From JACDBE01 sp963714055 (GTDB lineage: Bacteria > Actinomycetota > Acidimicrobiia > Spongiisociales > UBA5794): a DNA stretch of 64,000 bases. Below are positions 16,813 through 26,533 of this stretch, one piece after another. The notes under the pieces are model-generated. The model saw nothing but the letters and a program-made list of their open reading frames with translations. It searched no databases and had not been told where the DNA came from. A program made the translations under genes and the position numbers. Where the stretch lies: positions 1,488,001-1,552,000 of the forward strand of contig OY970227.1 of assembly GCA_963714055.1 (NCBI GenBank), given 5' to 3'. The first letter of the stretch is position 1. Each line of letters starts with the position of its first letter.

Positions 16813-18548
16813 TACTGGTCCCCGGCCAGGTACCCGAGCTCGACCAGCCGGTCGACGATCTGCTGTGCGGCGTGGTCCGGATCGACCTCCGTGGTGTGGA
16901 TCACCAGGTCGGCGTCCTCCGGCTCCTCGTAGGGGTCGGAGATGCCGGTGAACTCCTTGATGATCCCAGCCCTGGCCTTTGCGTAGAGGCCCTTGCGGTC
17001 ACGCTCCTCGCAGACCTCCAGCGGGGTGGCGACGTAGACCAGGAGGTAGCCGCCCTCGGCGGAGATGATCCGCCGGTTGACGTCGCGGGGAGCGGCGTAG
17101 GGGGCGATGGGGGCGCAGATGGCGATCCCCCCCGCCTTGGTGATCTCCGAGGCGACGTACCCGATCCGCTCGATGTTGGCGTCACGGTCCTCCTTGGAGA
17201 ACCCGAGCCCCTTCGACAGGTTCTTGCGCACCACGTCGCCGTCGAGCATGGTGACGGTGCGGCCACCCTGCTCGAGGAGCTTCACCATGAGGGCGTTGGC
17301 GATGGTCGACTTGCCCGAGCCGGACAGCCCGGTGAAGAAGACCGTGAATCCCTGGGCCAAGCGGGGCCGGTGGGTCTTGCGCAGCTCGGCCACCACCTCC
17401 GGGAAGCTGAACCACGCCGGGATCTCGGCACCGATGGCCAGCCGGTCGCGCAGCTCGGTACCTGAGATGTTGAGGGTCTCGGTGCCGTCGGGCACCTCGT
17501 CGACCGGCATGTACGTGTCCAGCGAGGGCAGGTACACCATCAGCTTGAACGGCACCAGGATGACGCCCAGCTCCTCCTCGTACTCGCGGACCATGTCCTG
17601 GGCCTCGTAGGGGCCGTAGAACGGGGTGCCGGCCGAGTCGTGGCCCGGGCCGGCGTGGTCGCGTCCGACGATGAAGTGGGTGACGCCGTGGTTCTTGCGG
17701 ATGATGGCGTGCCATACCGCCTCACGGGGCCCTCCCATCCTCATCGCCAGGTTGAGCAGCGACAGTGCCACGCCCTCTTCGGGGAAGTGACGCTGGACCG
17801 CCTGATAGACGCGGACCCGGGTGTAGTGGTCGACGTCACCCGGCTTGGTCATGCCCACCACAGGGTGGATGAGGAGGTGGGCGCCGGTCTCGGCGGCGGC
17901 CCTCATGGTGAGCTCGACGTGGGCCCGGTGCATCGGGTTGCGCGTCTGGAAGGCGACGACCCGGTCCCAGCCCTGCTCGGCGAACTCGGCCCGGGTCTGC
18001 GCCGGCCCCTTCCGCAGATGGTGGAAGTCATAGTGCACCGGCAGCTGGACACCTTCGACGGTGCCACCCACGTAGATGGGGCCGGCGACGTCCATCAGGT
18101 ACGCCACGCCGGGGTGCTCGGTGCTCTCGGTGCCGAACACTCCCTTGGCCTCGGCCTGCTTGTCCGGCCGCCACACGTCCTCGATGTGGACGACGGCGAG
18201 CATCACGCCCTCCGGATCGCGCAGCGCCAGGCCCATCCCCGGAGCGAGCCCCTCGGCGGCATCCTCGGAGATGTCGAGGGTGATCGGCATCGGCCACAGC
18301 GTCCCGTCGGCGAGCCGCATGTCGGCGACCACCGACTCGTAGTCGGTGCGGCTCAGGAAGCCCCGGAGCGGTGAGAAGGATCCGTTGAGCAACAGCTCCA
18401 GGTCGCACACCTGACGGTCGGTCAAGTCCCAGGAAGGCAGCTCGAGGGACAGGCCCTTGAGCTCCGCGGCGCGGGCATCGTCGACGAGCAGGTCCACCAG
18501 TTCGCCGCCGTGCGGCGCGATCAGTTCAGGCACGAGTGCGTACTCCAC
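16812..18548 (-). CDS. sat-cysC: bifunctional sulfate adenylyltransferase / adenylylsulfate kinase
   Basis: 578 aa fusion. Residues 1-390 are the dissimilatory-type ATP sulfurylase: FQTRNPMHRAHVEL (QxRNPxHRAHE-like active site), GRDHAGPG and ISGTELRDRL. Residues 395-575 are APS kinase with P-loop FTGLSGSGKSTIAN and LDGDVVRKNLSKGLGFS. Together they convert sulfate to APS and then PAPS. Coupled to cysQ, which removes the PAP by-product, so the module serves PAPS-dependent sulfation or assimilation. No PAPS reductase is visible in the window. The 129-bp region upstream, after the coiled-coil gene, is GC-rich and holds an imperfect GGCGG/CCGCC hairpin near 18605-18630. Confidence 0.95.
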   Translation of the reverse strand: MEYALVPELIAPHGGELVDLLVDDARAAELKGLSLELPSWDLTDRQVCDLELLLNGSFSPLRGFLSRTDYESVVADMRLADGTLWPMPITLDISEDAAEGLAPGMGLALRDPEGVMLAVVHIEDVWRPDKQAEAKGVFGTESTEHPGVAYLMDVAGPIYVGGTVEGVQLPVHYDFHHLRKGPAQTRAEFAEQGWDRVVAFQTRNPMHRAHVELTMRAAAETGAHLLIHPVVGMTKPGDVDHYTRVRVYQAVQRHFPEEGVALSLLNLAMRMGGPREAVWHAIIRKNHGVTHFIVGRDHAGPGHDSAGTPFYGPYEAQDMVREYEEELGVILVPFKLMVYLPSLDTYMPVDEVPDGTETLNISGTELRDRLAIGAEIPAWFSFPEVVAELRKTHRPRLAQGFTVFFTGLSGSGKSTIANALMVKLLEQGGRTVTMLDGDVVRKNLSKGLGFSKEDRDANIERIGYVASEITKAGGIAICAPIAPYAAPRDVNRRIISAEGGYLLVYVATPLEVCEERDRKGLYAKARAGIIKEFTGISDPYEEPEDADLVIHTTEVDPDHAAQQIVDRLVELGYLAGDQ

Positions 18549-18677
18549 ATCTTCGGATGGTCACCGGCTCACGGCACAGCCAGAGCCGGGCTTGCAGGGG
18601 GGCCCCACCGCCGCGGCGGGCGGGGTCCGCCCATTGTAGGAATGGCCCGGAGCGCCGGCAAAGTCACCCGGGCGCGG

Positions 18678-21600
18678 TCAGTCGTCGTCGACGTCGTCGT
18701 CGGGGGGCCGGTCGCCGGGCTTCTTCCGGAGGTCGCCGATCTTGGACAGGACGTCCCCCCCACTGCCGATGCGGGGGAGTTGGGCCGACTGGCGGGCATA
18801 CCGGCTGCGACGGTCCTCGGACGGGGCCACCGGCGGCGGGCTGATGGGCCGGGGCGGCGACGCCGCCTCGCGGGCCAGGGCCGCCGGGTTGGCGGTCCGA
18901 CCCCGCATCGCCTCGAAGATTCGCTCGTTCTCGTCGCGGATGCGGGCGGCCTCCGCCCGGGCGCTGGAGAGGAGCGTCTCCGCTGCGGAACGGCGTTCCT
19001 CGGCCCTCGCCTCGGCGCTGCGCACGATCTGGTCCGCCTCGGTGGTGGCGCGCTCCAGTGTCTCGCGGGCTTTCAGGCCCGACTCGGTGTCCCGCTCCTT
19101 GGCCGCCTCGACCAGGGCAGCCGCCTCGAGCCGGTCGGCTTCTGCCTCGGAACGCAGCGTCGCCGCCCGCTCTTCGGCTTCGGCGAGGGCCGCCGCCGCC
19201 TGGCTGTTGGCATCGGCCAGGGCTTCGGCGGCCTCCGTGGCCCGTTGCTCGGCTGCCGCCGCGTCGGCACGTGCGGCCGCCAGCAGCGCGTCGGTCTCGG
19301 CGGCGGCGGTCTGTCGTAGCGCCGCCACCTCGATGTCGGCGGTCGCCCGGTCGTCGACAGCCCTGGCGCTCAGTTCGGCCGCCTCGACGCTGAGACGCTC
19401 CGCGGTCGCCCGGTCGGCGGCCGCCGCTGCGCTCACCTCGGCAGCTTCGGCCCTGAGACGATCGGAATCGGCGTGCGCCGCGCCGACGAGAGCGGTCGCC
19501 TCGTCGTGGGCCGCCTGGACGGTCTCCGCCCGTTCCGTCGCCGCCGCCTCCCGGTCGGCAGCCGCCTCGGCCCTGAGACGCTCGGAATCGGCGTGCGCCG
19601 CCGCCACGAGCGCGGCCGCCTCGTCGTGGGCCGCCTGGACGGTCTCCGCCCGTTCCGTCGCCGCCGCCTCCCGGTCGGCAGCGGCCGCGCCGACGATGGC
19701 CTCCGCCTGACGGCGGGCGCGGGCCACCAGCTCGGCGGACTGCTTCTCAGCCGCCAGGTGCGCCGCCGCCAGCTTGGCGTCCAACGCCGCCCGGTCCTCG
19801 GCGGCCTTGGTGGCCGTGGCGGCGGCTGCAGCTGTGGCGTCATCCAGCAGCCTCTTCACGTCGGCGGCGGTCGCAGCCCGCAGCGCCGCCACCTCCGCCT
19901 CGACCGCGGCCCGGTCGGCGGCCGACCTGGCGGCGATCTCCTCGGCAGACGCGGTGGCGTCATCGATCATCATCTGAACGTCGGATGCTGCCGCCGCCCG
20001 CAGCTCGGATATCTCGGCGTCGACCGCGGCCCGGTCGGCGGCCGACTTGGCGGCGGCGGCGGCCGCCGCCGCTGCGGCCGAATCCACGATCTTCGTCGCC
20101 TCCGCCGCTGCGTTGGCGCGTTGCTCCTCCAGTTCCGTGGAGGTCGCCGCACGCAGCTCGGCCATCGCCGCCTCGACGGCGGCGCGGTCCTCTGCGGACC
20201 TCGCCGCGATCGCTTCGGCCCCGGCCCGGGCGTCGGCGACGATGGATTCCGCCTCGGTGACGGCCGACGCCCGGGCCGCCGCCATCTCGGACTCCTCCGC
20301 CACCCGGTCGGCCTCCATGCGATTGCGAATGGCCTCCGCCTCGGCGGTGGCCGCCGCCACGATGCCGGCAGCCTCCTCGGTCGCCTCCAGGCGATTGGCC
20401 GCCACCTCCGACTCGAACGCCATCCGATCCGCCTCGACCTGGTTGCGAGTGGCCTCGGCCTCTCGCTTCAGCCCATCGGCGTCGGCTCGGGCGGTGGCCA
20501 TCAGCTCGGCCACCTCCTCCGTGGCGCGGTCCCGGGCAGCGGCCTTCTCGGCGGCGGCCGCCTCACGGTCGGCTGCTGCCGCCTGGGTGACGGCTACCGC
20601 CTCCTGGTGGGCCTCGGCGACGATGGCGATCGCCTGCTCTTCGGCCACGCGCAGGGCCGTCGCCACTTCGGCCTCGAGGGAGCTCCGCTCCTCCTCGGCA
20701 CCGGCGGTGATGCGTTCGGCTTCCTCTCGGGCGGAGGCGACGAGCGCATCGCGCTGGCGCCGCGCCTCGGCGGTCGCCTCGGCCAGCAGCCGCTCGGAGG
20801 CATCTCGCTCGCTGAGCGCCCTCGCCAGCTCCGCCTCGGCGACGGCACGTTGCTCGTCGGCGGCGGCGGCGATCTCGTCTGCCTGGCGGCGGGCGGCGGC
20901 AACGATGTCGGCTCCCTCACGGAGCATCGCCTGTCGGGTGTCCTCCAAGTCGGACTCACCGGCCGCCTGCTGGCCGGTTGCGGCGGCAACGATGGCGGCC
21001 GCCTGTGACCTGGCCTCGGCGAGCTCGGCGTCGACCTCGGCAGCGGCGGCTCGTTGGGCGGTGACCAGCGCCGCCGCCGCCGTGGCGCGGTCGGCGGCGG
21101 CTTCCTCGGCGAGTCGTCGCGCCTCGTCCAACCTGGCGGCCAACTCCTCCTCGGCCAGGCGGCCTGCCTCCTCGGCCAGGCGGCCTGCCTCGTCGGACTC
21201 CCGGCCGGCCTCCGCCGCGGTCGACGCCGCCTGCGTCAGCTCCTCGGCCTTGGCGTTGGCGGCGGCAATGATGTCGGCGGCCTCGCCGCGAGCGGCGACG
21301 AGCACGGCGTCGGCTTCTGCCGCCGCGGTCTTCTGGGCGTCGGCCTCGACGGCATAGACCTTCGCCAGCCGAGTCTCCGCCTCGGCGGTCAGCTTGTCGA
21401 CGCGCTTCTTGGCCCGCTCGACCTCGCGGGCCGCAGCCGTCGTCGCCTTCTCCTTCTGCAGGTCTGCCGCCTCCGTGACCTTGGCGGCTTCGGCGCGGGC
21501 CACTTCGACGATCTCTGCGGCCTGCCGTCGGGCATCATCGACGAGCCCTTCGGCGGCGGCGGTGGTCCGTTCGGCCTCCGACTCGGCAGTGGTCACCTGG

Positions 21601-22262
21601 CGGGACCTGGCCAGCTCGGCTTCGGCGTCGGCGGTGATCTGGGCGGCCTCGGTCCGGGCGGCCGCCATCAGCGCCCGCGCCCGCCGCTCGGTCGCCGACA
21701 ACCTCGACCCGTCGTCGGCATCATCGGAGGCGGAAGCGGTGAGCGGCTGCTGCATCTGCTCCTCGAGCCGCGATGCCCGAGTGCGCCATCGCTTGACCTG
21801 GATCTCGAGGTCCTCGACCTGTGCCCTGTAGTTGGACAGCTCGCGGCGCGCCTCGGCGACCTCTTCGGTCGTGCCGCCCATCCGGCTGGTCGTCTCCTGC
21901 AGGGCAGTGGACCGGCGGCGAGCCTCCTCCTCGATCTCCCAGGCGCGTTCCTCGGCTTCGAGGATGATCCGCTCCTTGGCGTCGAAGGCGGCAAGCATCG
22001 CCTCGTCGACGGCGCGGCGCTCGGCCGACTTGGCGTCGCGGACCTCGGCCCTGGCGTGGGCGATCCGGGACTCGAGCTCGCGGGTGAAGCTGGAGAAGTC
22101 GCGAGCCAGCCGCTCGAGGCGGGTCACGTACGCTTCGACCTCGCCCGGGTCGACGCCGCCCTTCTTCAGCACGGTGAAGTCTGGCCGGCTTATCTCGTTC
22201 AGCTCGAACCGGGGGTCGGCGACCCAACGGTCGTCGCCCGGAAGCTCGCTGGCCAACCGCAC
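18678..22262 (-). CDS. giant alanine-rich coiled-coil protein with DivIVA-like N-terminus
   Basis: 1194 aa starting at GTG 22262. Residues ~20-60 (PDFTVLKKGGVDPGEVEAYV then TRLERLARDFSSFT) resemble the short DivIVA membrane/lipid-binding head. From about residue 60 to 1130 the protein is an almost unbroken Ala/Glu/Arg-rich heptad coiled coil with recurrent units such as AADREAAA, RAEAAADR and IVADARAGAEAI. The tail after ~1130 is Pro/Arg-rich and ends in an acidic DDDVDDD. No enzymatic domain. Actinobacterial proteins of this build (for example Scy and FilP in Streptomyces) organise polar growth or the cytoskeleton; that role is an inference. It follows pckA by 15 bp. Confidence 0.8.
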   Translation of the reverse strand: MRLASELPGDDRWVADPRFELNEISRPDFTVLKKGGVDPGEVEAYVTRLERLARDFSSFTRELESRIAHARAEVRDAKSAERRAVDEAMLAAFDAKERIILEAEERAWEIEEEARRRSTALQETTSRMGGTTEEVAEARRELSNYRAQVEDLEIQVKRWRTRASRLEEQMQQPLTASASDDADDGSRLSATERRARALMAAARTEAAQITADAEAELARSRQVTTAESEAERTTAAAEGLVDDARRQAAEIVEVARAEAAKVTEAADLQKEKATTAAAREVERAKKRVDKLTAEAETRLAKVYAVEADAQKTAAAEADAVLVAARGEAADIIAAANAKAEELTQAASTAAEAGRESDEAGRLAEEAGRLAEEELAARLDEARRLAEEAAADRATAAAALVTAQRAAAAEVDAELAEARSQAAAIVAAATGQQAAGESDLEDTRQAMLREGADIVAAARRQADEIAAAADEQRAVAEAELARALSERDASERLLAEATAEARRQRDALVASAREEAERITAGAEEERSSLEAEVATALRVAEEQAIAIVAEAHQEAVAVTQAAAADREAAAAEKAAARDRATEEVAELMATARADADGLKREAEATRNQVEADRMAFESEVAANRLEATEEAAGIVAAATAEAEAIRNRMEADRVAEESEMAAARASAVTEAESIVADARAGAEAIAARSAEDRAAVEAAMAELRAATSTELEEQRANAAAEATKIVDSAAAAAAAAAAKSAADRAAVDAEISELRAAAASDVQMMIDDATASAEEIAARSAADRAAVEAEVAALRAATAADVKRLLDDATAAAAATATKAAEDRAALDAKLAAAHLAAEKQSAELVARARRQAEAIVGAAAADREAAATERAETVQAAHDEAAALVAAAHADSERLRAEAAADREAAATERAETVQAAHDEATALVGAAHADSDRLRAEAAEVSAAAAADRATAERLSVEAAELSARAVDDRATADIEVAALRQTAAAETDALLAAARADAAAAEQRATEAAEALADANSQAAAALAEAEERAATLRSEAEADRLEAAALVEAAKERDTESGLKARETLERATTEADQIVRSAEARAEERRSAAETLLSSARAEAARIRDENERIFEAMRGRTANPAALAREAASPPRPISPPPVAPSEDRRSRYARQSAQLPRIGSGGDVLSKIGDLRKKPGDRPPDDDVDDD
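19441..19680 (-). repeat. tandem 120-bp duplication inside the coiled-coil gene
   Basis: Two head-to-tail 120-bp units (19441-19560 and 19561-19680) encode nearly the same 40 residues. The second 60 bp of each unit is identical and the first 60 bp differs at several positions, so the duplication is recent. A shorter 21-bp unit is repeated at about 21160-21200 in the same gene. Confidence 0.9.
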
Positions 22263-22277
22263 CCCCCTCTCGCCGGT

Positions 22278-23805
22278 CTAAACCGCGGAAACGATGCTAG
22301 ATGACAGCCCGGGGAAGGAAGCCAGATAGGCCCTTCGCTCGGAGACGAGTCGTTCCACCGTTTCCCGGTACTCCTCGGTCCGGCCGATGTTCTCGTAATG
22401 CCTGGCGGGTTGGAGCAGGTCGGTGTCCTCCACCCCGGGTACCGACACCGCCATTTCGTAGCCGAAGTCGGGGTCGGTCGCCCACTCGATCGTCCGGTCG
22501 ACGATGCCGGCGACGATTGCCGAGCTGTCGGCGATGCGGACCTTCTTCGACTGGTCGCTCCCGTCGGGCCCGCCGACCGACCCGGTGTTCATCAGGTACA
22601 CCTCGAGGTCGGGCATGGTGTCGAGCAGCTCGAGGAACCGGTTGCCCTGCAGTGCGTCGTTGGTGAAGAAGAATGGGTTGGTGCCCGGCACCCTCAGGCT
22701 CTTCCCCGCCTCCGCAGCGCCGCCGGCAGACGTCCCCTTGGTCTCTCCCAGCATGAAGTACGCCGCCGCCTGGTCGCGCCGCAGGCGGGCGACCGCGGGG
22801 ATGATGTTCTCGTTGCGGTTGAGCAGCAGGAGATAGCTCGCCTTCGGGACGTGACGGGGGTCACGGTGGCGGATGTTCCCCAACGGGAACGTCGAGCGCC
22901 CGTTGCGGGTGTAGGAATCGTCGAAGAAGTCGACCTTGCCGTCCTCGTCGACATGGGTGTTCTCCAGCCAGGCGTCCGGCCGCGTCGTCCCGCCGTAGAT
23001 GGTGGGCTCGTCGATCGGGTCGAGCCCGTAGGTCTTGGCGAAGCAGCCGTTCTCGGTGGTGTACACCAAGCCCCCGGGCATCAGGGCGACCATGTCGTCC
23101 TGTACCGGCAGCGAATCGAGCTGCTGGCGGAACGTGGTGGTGGTCTTCCCGGTGCCGGAGAGGCCGAGGATGAGCGCCGCCTTCTCCTCCCCGTTCACGT
23201 CGGGGAAGGTCTTGAGCCCGGAGTGGAGAGCGAGCCCGCCGGCCTGGTACACGAGGTGGTTCCACATCCGTAGACCGCCCATCTTCGACTCGCCGAAGTA
23301 GTCGGAGCCGAAGACCCTGGTGACGTACCTCTCGTTGTCGACGATGATCAGGCAGTCGTTTGGCTTACCGGGCGCCGCCAGCCCCGGTGTGTAGACGACG
23401 GTGAACTCCGCCTCCCAGCCGTCGTCGGGCGGGAAGTACAGCTGCTGCTGCATCGCCGGGATGTTGGCCTGAGTGCGGTCGATGTACAGGCGGCAACCGG
23501 TGCGGAACTCGGGATCGGGCCCGATGTACCCCTCGATCGAGGATCATGTCATGCTCGGCGATGTAGGCGTCCTGGCGGGTTGCCCACTCGTCGGCCTCGG
23601 CCCGGGAGATCCGGTTCTTGAACTCGTCGTCCTCGGACACGAAGAACGTCGAAGCGGTGAGCCGGGCCTTGGTCTCGGCCTGGTAGTTGAGGTTGCCGAA
23701 CTCGGTTTCGGTCACCCTCGGCATGAACTCCAGCGTCCAGGCGCGCATCTCGGCCTGCGTCGGATTGACGGCAACCGACCTTGCTTCGGGGAGCTCGAAG
23801 CCCAT
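22278..23805 (-). CDS. pckA: ATP-dependent phosphoenolpyruvate carboxykinase (one frameshift)
   Basis: Converts oxaloacetate to phosphoenolpyruvate for gluconeogenesis. The ATP-type signature is present: LILGLSGTGKTTTTFRQQ (kinase P-loop), then VQDDMVALMPGG, NGCFAKTYGLDP and the region KSLRVPGTNPFFFTND. ATG 23805 has GAAGGAGAGAG nine nt upstream. One extra base near 23540 shifts the frame, so the first ~88 residues (ending AYIAEHDMIL) and the remainder (IEGYIGPDPEFRTGCRLYID onward) lie in different frames. Corrected length about 508 aa. It lies 14 bp after the aldolase gene. The single shift in an otherwise perfect gene suggests a sequencing indel. Confidence 0.9.
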
Positions 23806-23819
23806 ACCTGCTCTCTCCT

Positions 23820-24869
23820 TCAGGCGATGGTCACGGCGTCGTTCAGGTACACGTCCTGGATCGCCTGCAACAACTCGATGCCCTCGCTCGTCGGGCGCTG
23901 GAACGCCTTTCGTCCGCTGATGAGGCCCATGCCCCCGGCGCGTTTGTTGACGACGGCGGTGCGGACCGCCTCGGCCAGGTCGCCGGCCCCCGACGAGGCG
24001 CCGCCCGAGTTGATCAACCCGATGCGACCCATGTAGCAGTTGGCCACCTGCCACCGGGTCAGGTCGACCGGGTGGTCGGTGGTCAGCTCGTCGTAGACCT
24101 TGGCATGGGTGCGCCCGAAGCCGACGGCGCCATAGCCGTTGTTGTTCTCGGGTTGCTTCTGCTTGATGATGTCGGCCTCGATGGTCACACCGAGGTGGTT
24201 CGCCTGCCCGGTGAGGTCGGCGGAGACCTCGTAGTTGACCCCGTCGACGGTGAACCCCGAGTTGCGGGTGTAGCACCACAGAACGGTGAACATCCCCAGC
24301 TCGTGGGCCTGGGCGAACGCCTCACTCACCTCCTGGAGCTGGCGGGTGGACTCGGCCGACCCGAAGTAGATGGTGGCGCCCACGCCGGCGGCGCCCATGT
24401 CATAGCTCTGCTCCACCGAGCCGAACATGACCTGGTCGGGGTTGGCCGGGTAGGTGAGGAGCTCGTTGTGGTTGAGCTTGACGATGTAGGGGATGCGGTG
24501 GGCGTAGCGGCGGGCGGTGGCGCCGAGCACCCCGAGGGTGGAGGCGACAGCGTTGCACCCGGCCTCGACGGCCAGCTCGACGATGTTCTTCGGGTCGAAG
24601 TAGCGGGGATTGGGGGCGAAGGAAGCCGCCGCCGAGTGCTCGATCCCCTGGTCGACCGGGAGAATCGACACGTACCCGGTGCCCCCGAGGCGGCCGTGGT
24701 CGAACAGCGACTGCAGGCTCCGCAGCACCTGCAGCGGCCGGTCGGTGTCGAGGAAGACCCGTTCGATGAAGTCGGGGCCGGGGAGCACGAGCTCGTCGCG
24801 AGCGATCCCCTTGCACTCGTAGGTCAGTAGCTCGTCGGCACTCTCGCCGAGCAGGCCGGCCAGATCCAT
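23820..24869 (-). CDS. class I fructose-bisphosphate aldolase (DhnA/FbaB type)
   Basis: 349 aa. Cleaves or forms fructose 1,6-bisphosphate through a Lys Schiff base. Family landmarks: VSILPVDQGIEHSAAASF, NPRYFDPKNIVELA, YIVKLNHNELLTY, GATIYFGSAES, PENNNGYGAVGFG and GRKAFQRP. ATG 24869 has GAGGAG six nt upstream. First gene of an apparent aldolase-pckA-coiled-coil operon (gaps of 14 and 15 bp), pairing two gluconeogenic steps. The 112 bp upstream is the likely promoter region; no sigma-factor motif was certain. Confidence 0.93.
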   Translation of the reverse strand: MDLAGLLGESADELLTYECKGIARDELVLPGPDFIERVFLDTDRPLQVLRSLQSLFDHGRLGGTGYVSILPVDQGIEHSAAASFAPNPRYFDPKNIVELAVEAGCNAVASTLGVLGATARRYAHRIPYIVKLNHNELLTYPANPDQVMFGSVEQSYDMGAAGVGATIYFGSAESTRQLQEVSEAFAQAHELGMFTVLWCYTRNSGFTVDGVNYEVSADLTGQANHLGVTIEADIIKQKQPENNNGYGAVGFGRTHAKVYDELTTDHPVDLTRWQVANCYMGRIGLINSGGASSGAGDLAEAVRTAVVNKRAGGMGLISGRKAFQRPTSEGIELLQAIQDVYLNDAVTIA

Positions 24870-24981
24870 CGGTCGCTCCTCGTCGATCGGGGCTGTGTAC
24901 AACTCATTATGGCCGATCCCCGATGGCCCATCTCTAGGAAGGTCCTGAGAAAAGGATGCAGGGCCCCCGGGAGACCCAAGA

Positions 24982-26532
24982 TCAGTGGACGCCGACGACG
25001 TGAGTGTCGCCGGACGGCTCCAATCGGGTCGGCGGGGCGTCGAACAGGCGGCGGATGGTCCGGAGAAGGTCGCTGAGCCCGGCGTCGGCCAGAACGACGG
25101 CATGGGATCCCGGGATGCCGGCGCCTTCGCCTCGGCCGAACGAGACCACCCGGCTGTGTCGGGAGTCGGACGTGGACAGCAGCCGGTCCACGAAACGGAC
25201 CACCTCGTCGTCGCTGTGGCCATCGGCGGTGTTGCCAACCACAACAAGGTCGGGGGTGAACGAGCTCATCCACTCGGCGGCCTGTCCCGGGCTGGCAACG
25301 GTGACCACCTTGAACCCGGGCTCGAACGAGGTCAACGCCTCGGTGAGGTACGCCCGGTTGTCCTGTGACGGGTCGATCACCAGGGCTCTCCGCCGGCCCG
25401 GCACGGGCTTCGCCCCGGGTCGCCGCGGCCGCAGCGGGACCACGTCGGCCATGGTGTCGACGTCGACCGTCGGCGCCGCACTGGCGCCTGCCGTCATGAA
25501 GTCGTCGACGACGACCAGCTTGCCGGTGGCGACGCTGTGCATAGCCGCCTCGAGGATCCCGGTGACCGCCACCGCGTCCTCGGATCCGCTGGTCGGCTCC
25601 TTCCCGAGCAGGCAGCACTCGAGGAAGTGGGCATCCTCGACCAGCATCGGCTCCTTCTCCTCGATCATCGGGGTGACGATGTCGCCGTACCGGTACGAGT
25701 ACTGGAAGTCGCCGAACGAGTCCCAGTGGCGGGGAACGTCGATGCCCTTGTCGAAGATGCGGATCTTCTCGTTGGGTGAGATGTCGTCGTAGACCAGCAT
25801 CTTGCGATCGCCGACGAAGGTCATCTGGCGGACCTTCTGCGGGTCGAGCCAGGACACGATCACGTTGGCCATCAGCTGTTCGCCGAAGTCGAGGGTGATG
25901 CTGGCGACGTCCTCGACCGACCTGCTGATCCGGGCCATGGCGTTGGCCTGGACGGTGAGCGGCATCCGCTCCAACACGTGGAGCAGGATCGAGACGTCGT
26001 GGGGCGCCAGGTCCCAGATCACGTTGGCGTCGGTGCGGAGCAGCCCGAGGTTGACCCGGAGCGACCTGATGTAGCTCAGGTCGCCCAGCTCCCCGGAGCG
26101 CACCCGGTCCCGGATGTCGTTGACCGCCCCGGAGTACTGGTAGGTGTGCCCCACCATCAGGACGCGCTCGTTGGCGGCGGCGATCTCGGCCAGTCTCCTG
26201 GCCTGCGCCAGGCTGGTGGTGAATGGCTTCTCCACCAGGACGTGCTTGCCGTTCTCCAGCGCCCGGCGGGCCTGGTCGAAGTGGAGGCCGACCGGTGTGG
26301 CGATCACCAAGGCGTCGATGTCGGTTGCCTCGATCAGCTCGTCGGCATCGGGGACGAGGCGGACGCCCGGGTAGAGGTCGGCGATGTGCCGGCGGCGGGC
26401 CTCGTCGGGGTCGGCTGCCGCCGCCATCACGGCGCCCCGGGCGCGCAGCGCGTTCAGGTTCCGGATGTGGTTCGGGCCCCAGTAGCCGCAGCCGAGGACC
26501 CCGAAGCGAACGGTGTCGGGTCGTACGGTCAC
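24982..26532 (-). CDS. Gfo/Idh/MocA oxidoreductase fused to a degenerate receiver domain
   Basis: 516 aa from GTG 26532. Residues 1-350 are a sugar-nucleotide oxidoreductase: VRFGVLGCGYWGPNHIRNL (Rossmann), VLVEKPFTTS (EKP motif) and NVIWDLAPHDVS (catalytic His region). It is a paralogue of the WbpB-like enzyme at 40.6 kb, sharing RVNLGL...DVIWDLAPHD. After a Pro/Arg linker, residues ~378-505 look like a CheY-type receiver (RRRALVIDPSQDN... TPDLVVVGNTADGHS...) but the phospho-acceptor Asp is replaced by Gly and one acidic-pocket residue is Pro. It ends 1 nt before the initiating transferase gene. Likely makes a sugar for the polysaccharide; the receiver role is unknown. Confidence 0.85.
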   Translation of the reverse strand: MTVRPDTVRFGVLGCGYWGPNHIRNLNALRARGAVMAAAADPDEARRRHIADLYPGVRLVPDADELIEATDIDALVIATPVGLHFDQARRALENGKHVLVEKPFTTSLAQARRLAEIAAANERVLMVGHTYQYSGAVNDIRDRVRSGELGDLSYIRSLRVNLGLLRTDANVIWDLAPHDVSILLHVLERMPLTVQANAMARISRSVEDVASITLDFGEQLMANVIVSWLDPQKVRQMTFVGDRKMLVYDDISPNEKIRIFDKGIDVPRHWDSFGDFQYSYRYGDIVTPMIEEKEPMLVEDAHFLECCLLGKEPTSGSEDAVAVTGILEAAMHSVATGKLVVVDDFMTAGASAAPTVDVDTMADVVPLRPRRPGAKPVPGRRRALVIDPSQDNRAYLTEALTSFEPGFKVVTVASPGQAAEWMSSFTPDLVVVGNTADGHSDDEVVRFVDRLLSTSDSRHSRVVSFGRGEGAGIPGSHAVVLADAGLSDLLRTIRRLFDAPPTRLEPSGDTHVVGVH

Positions 26533-26533
26533 G

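Noticed and set aside
19473..21008. A 511-codon plus-strand Gly/Arg-rich frame opposite the coiled-coil gene
   Set aside because: Produced by the repetitive Ala/Glu codons of the minus-strand gene; no start signal or domain.
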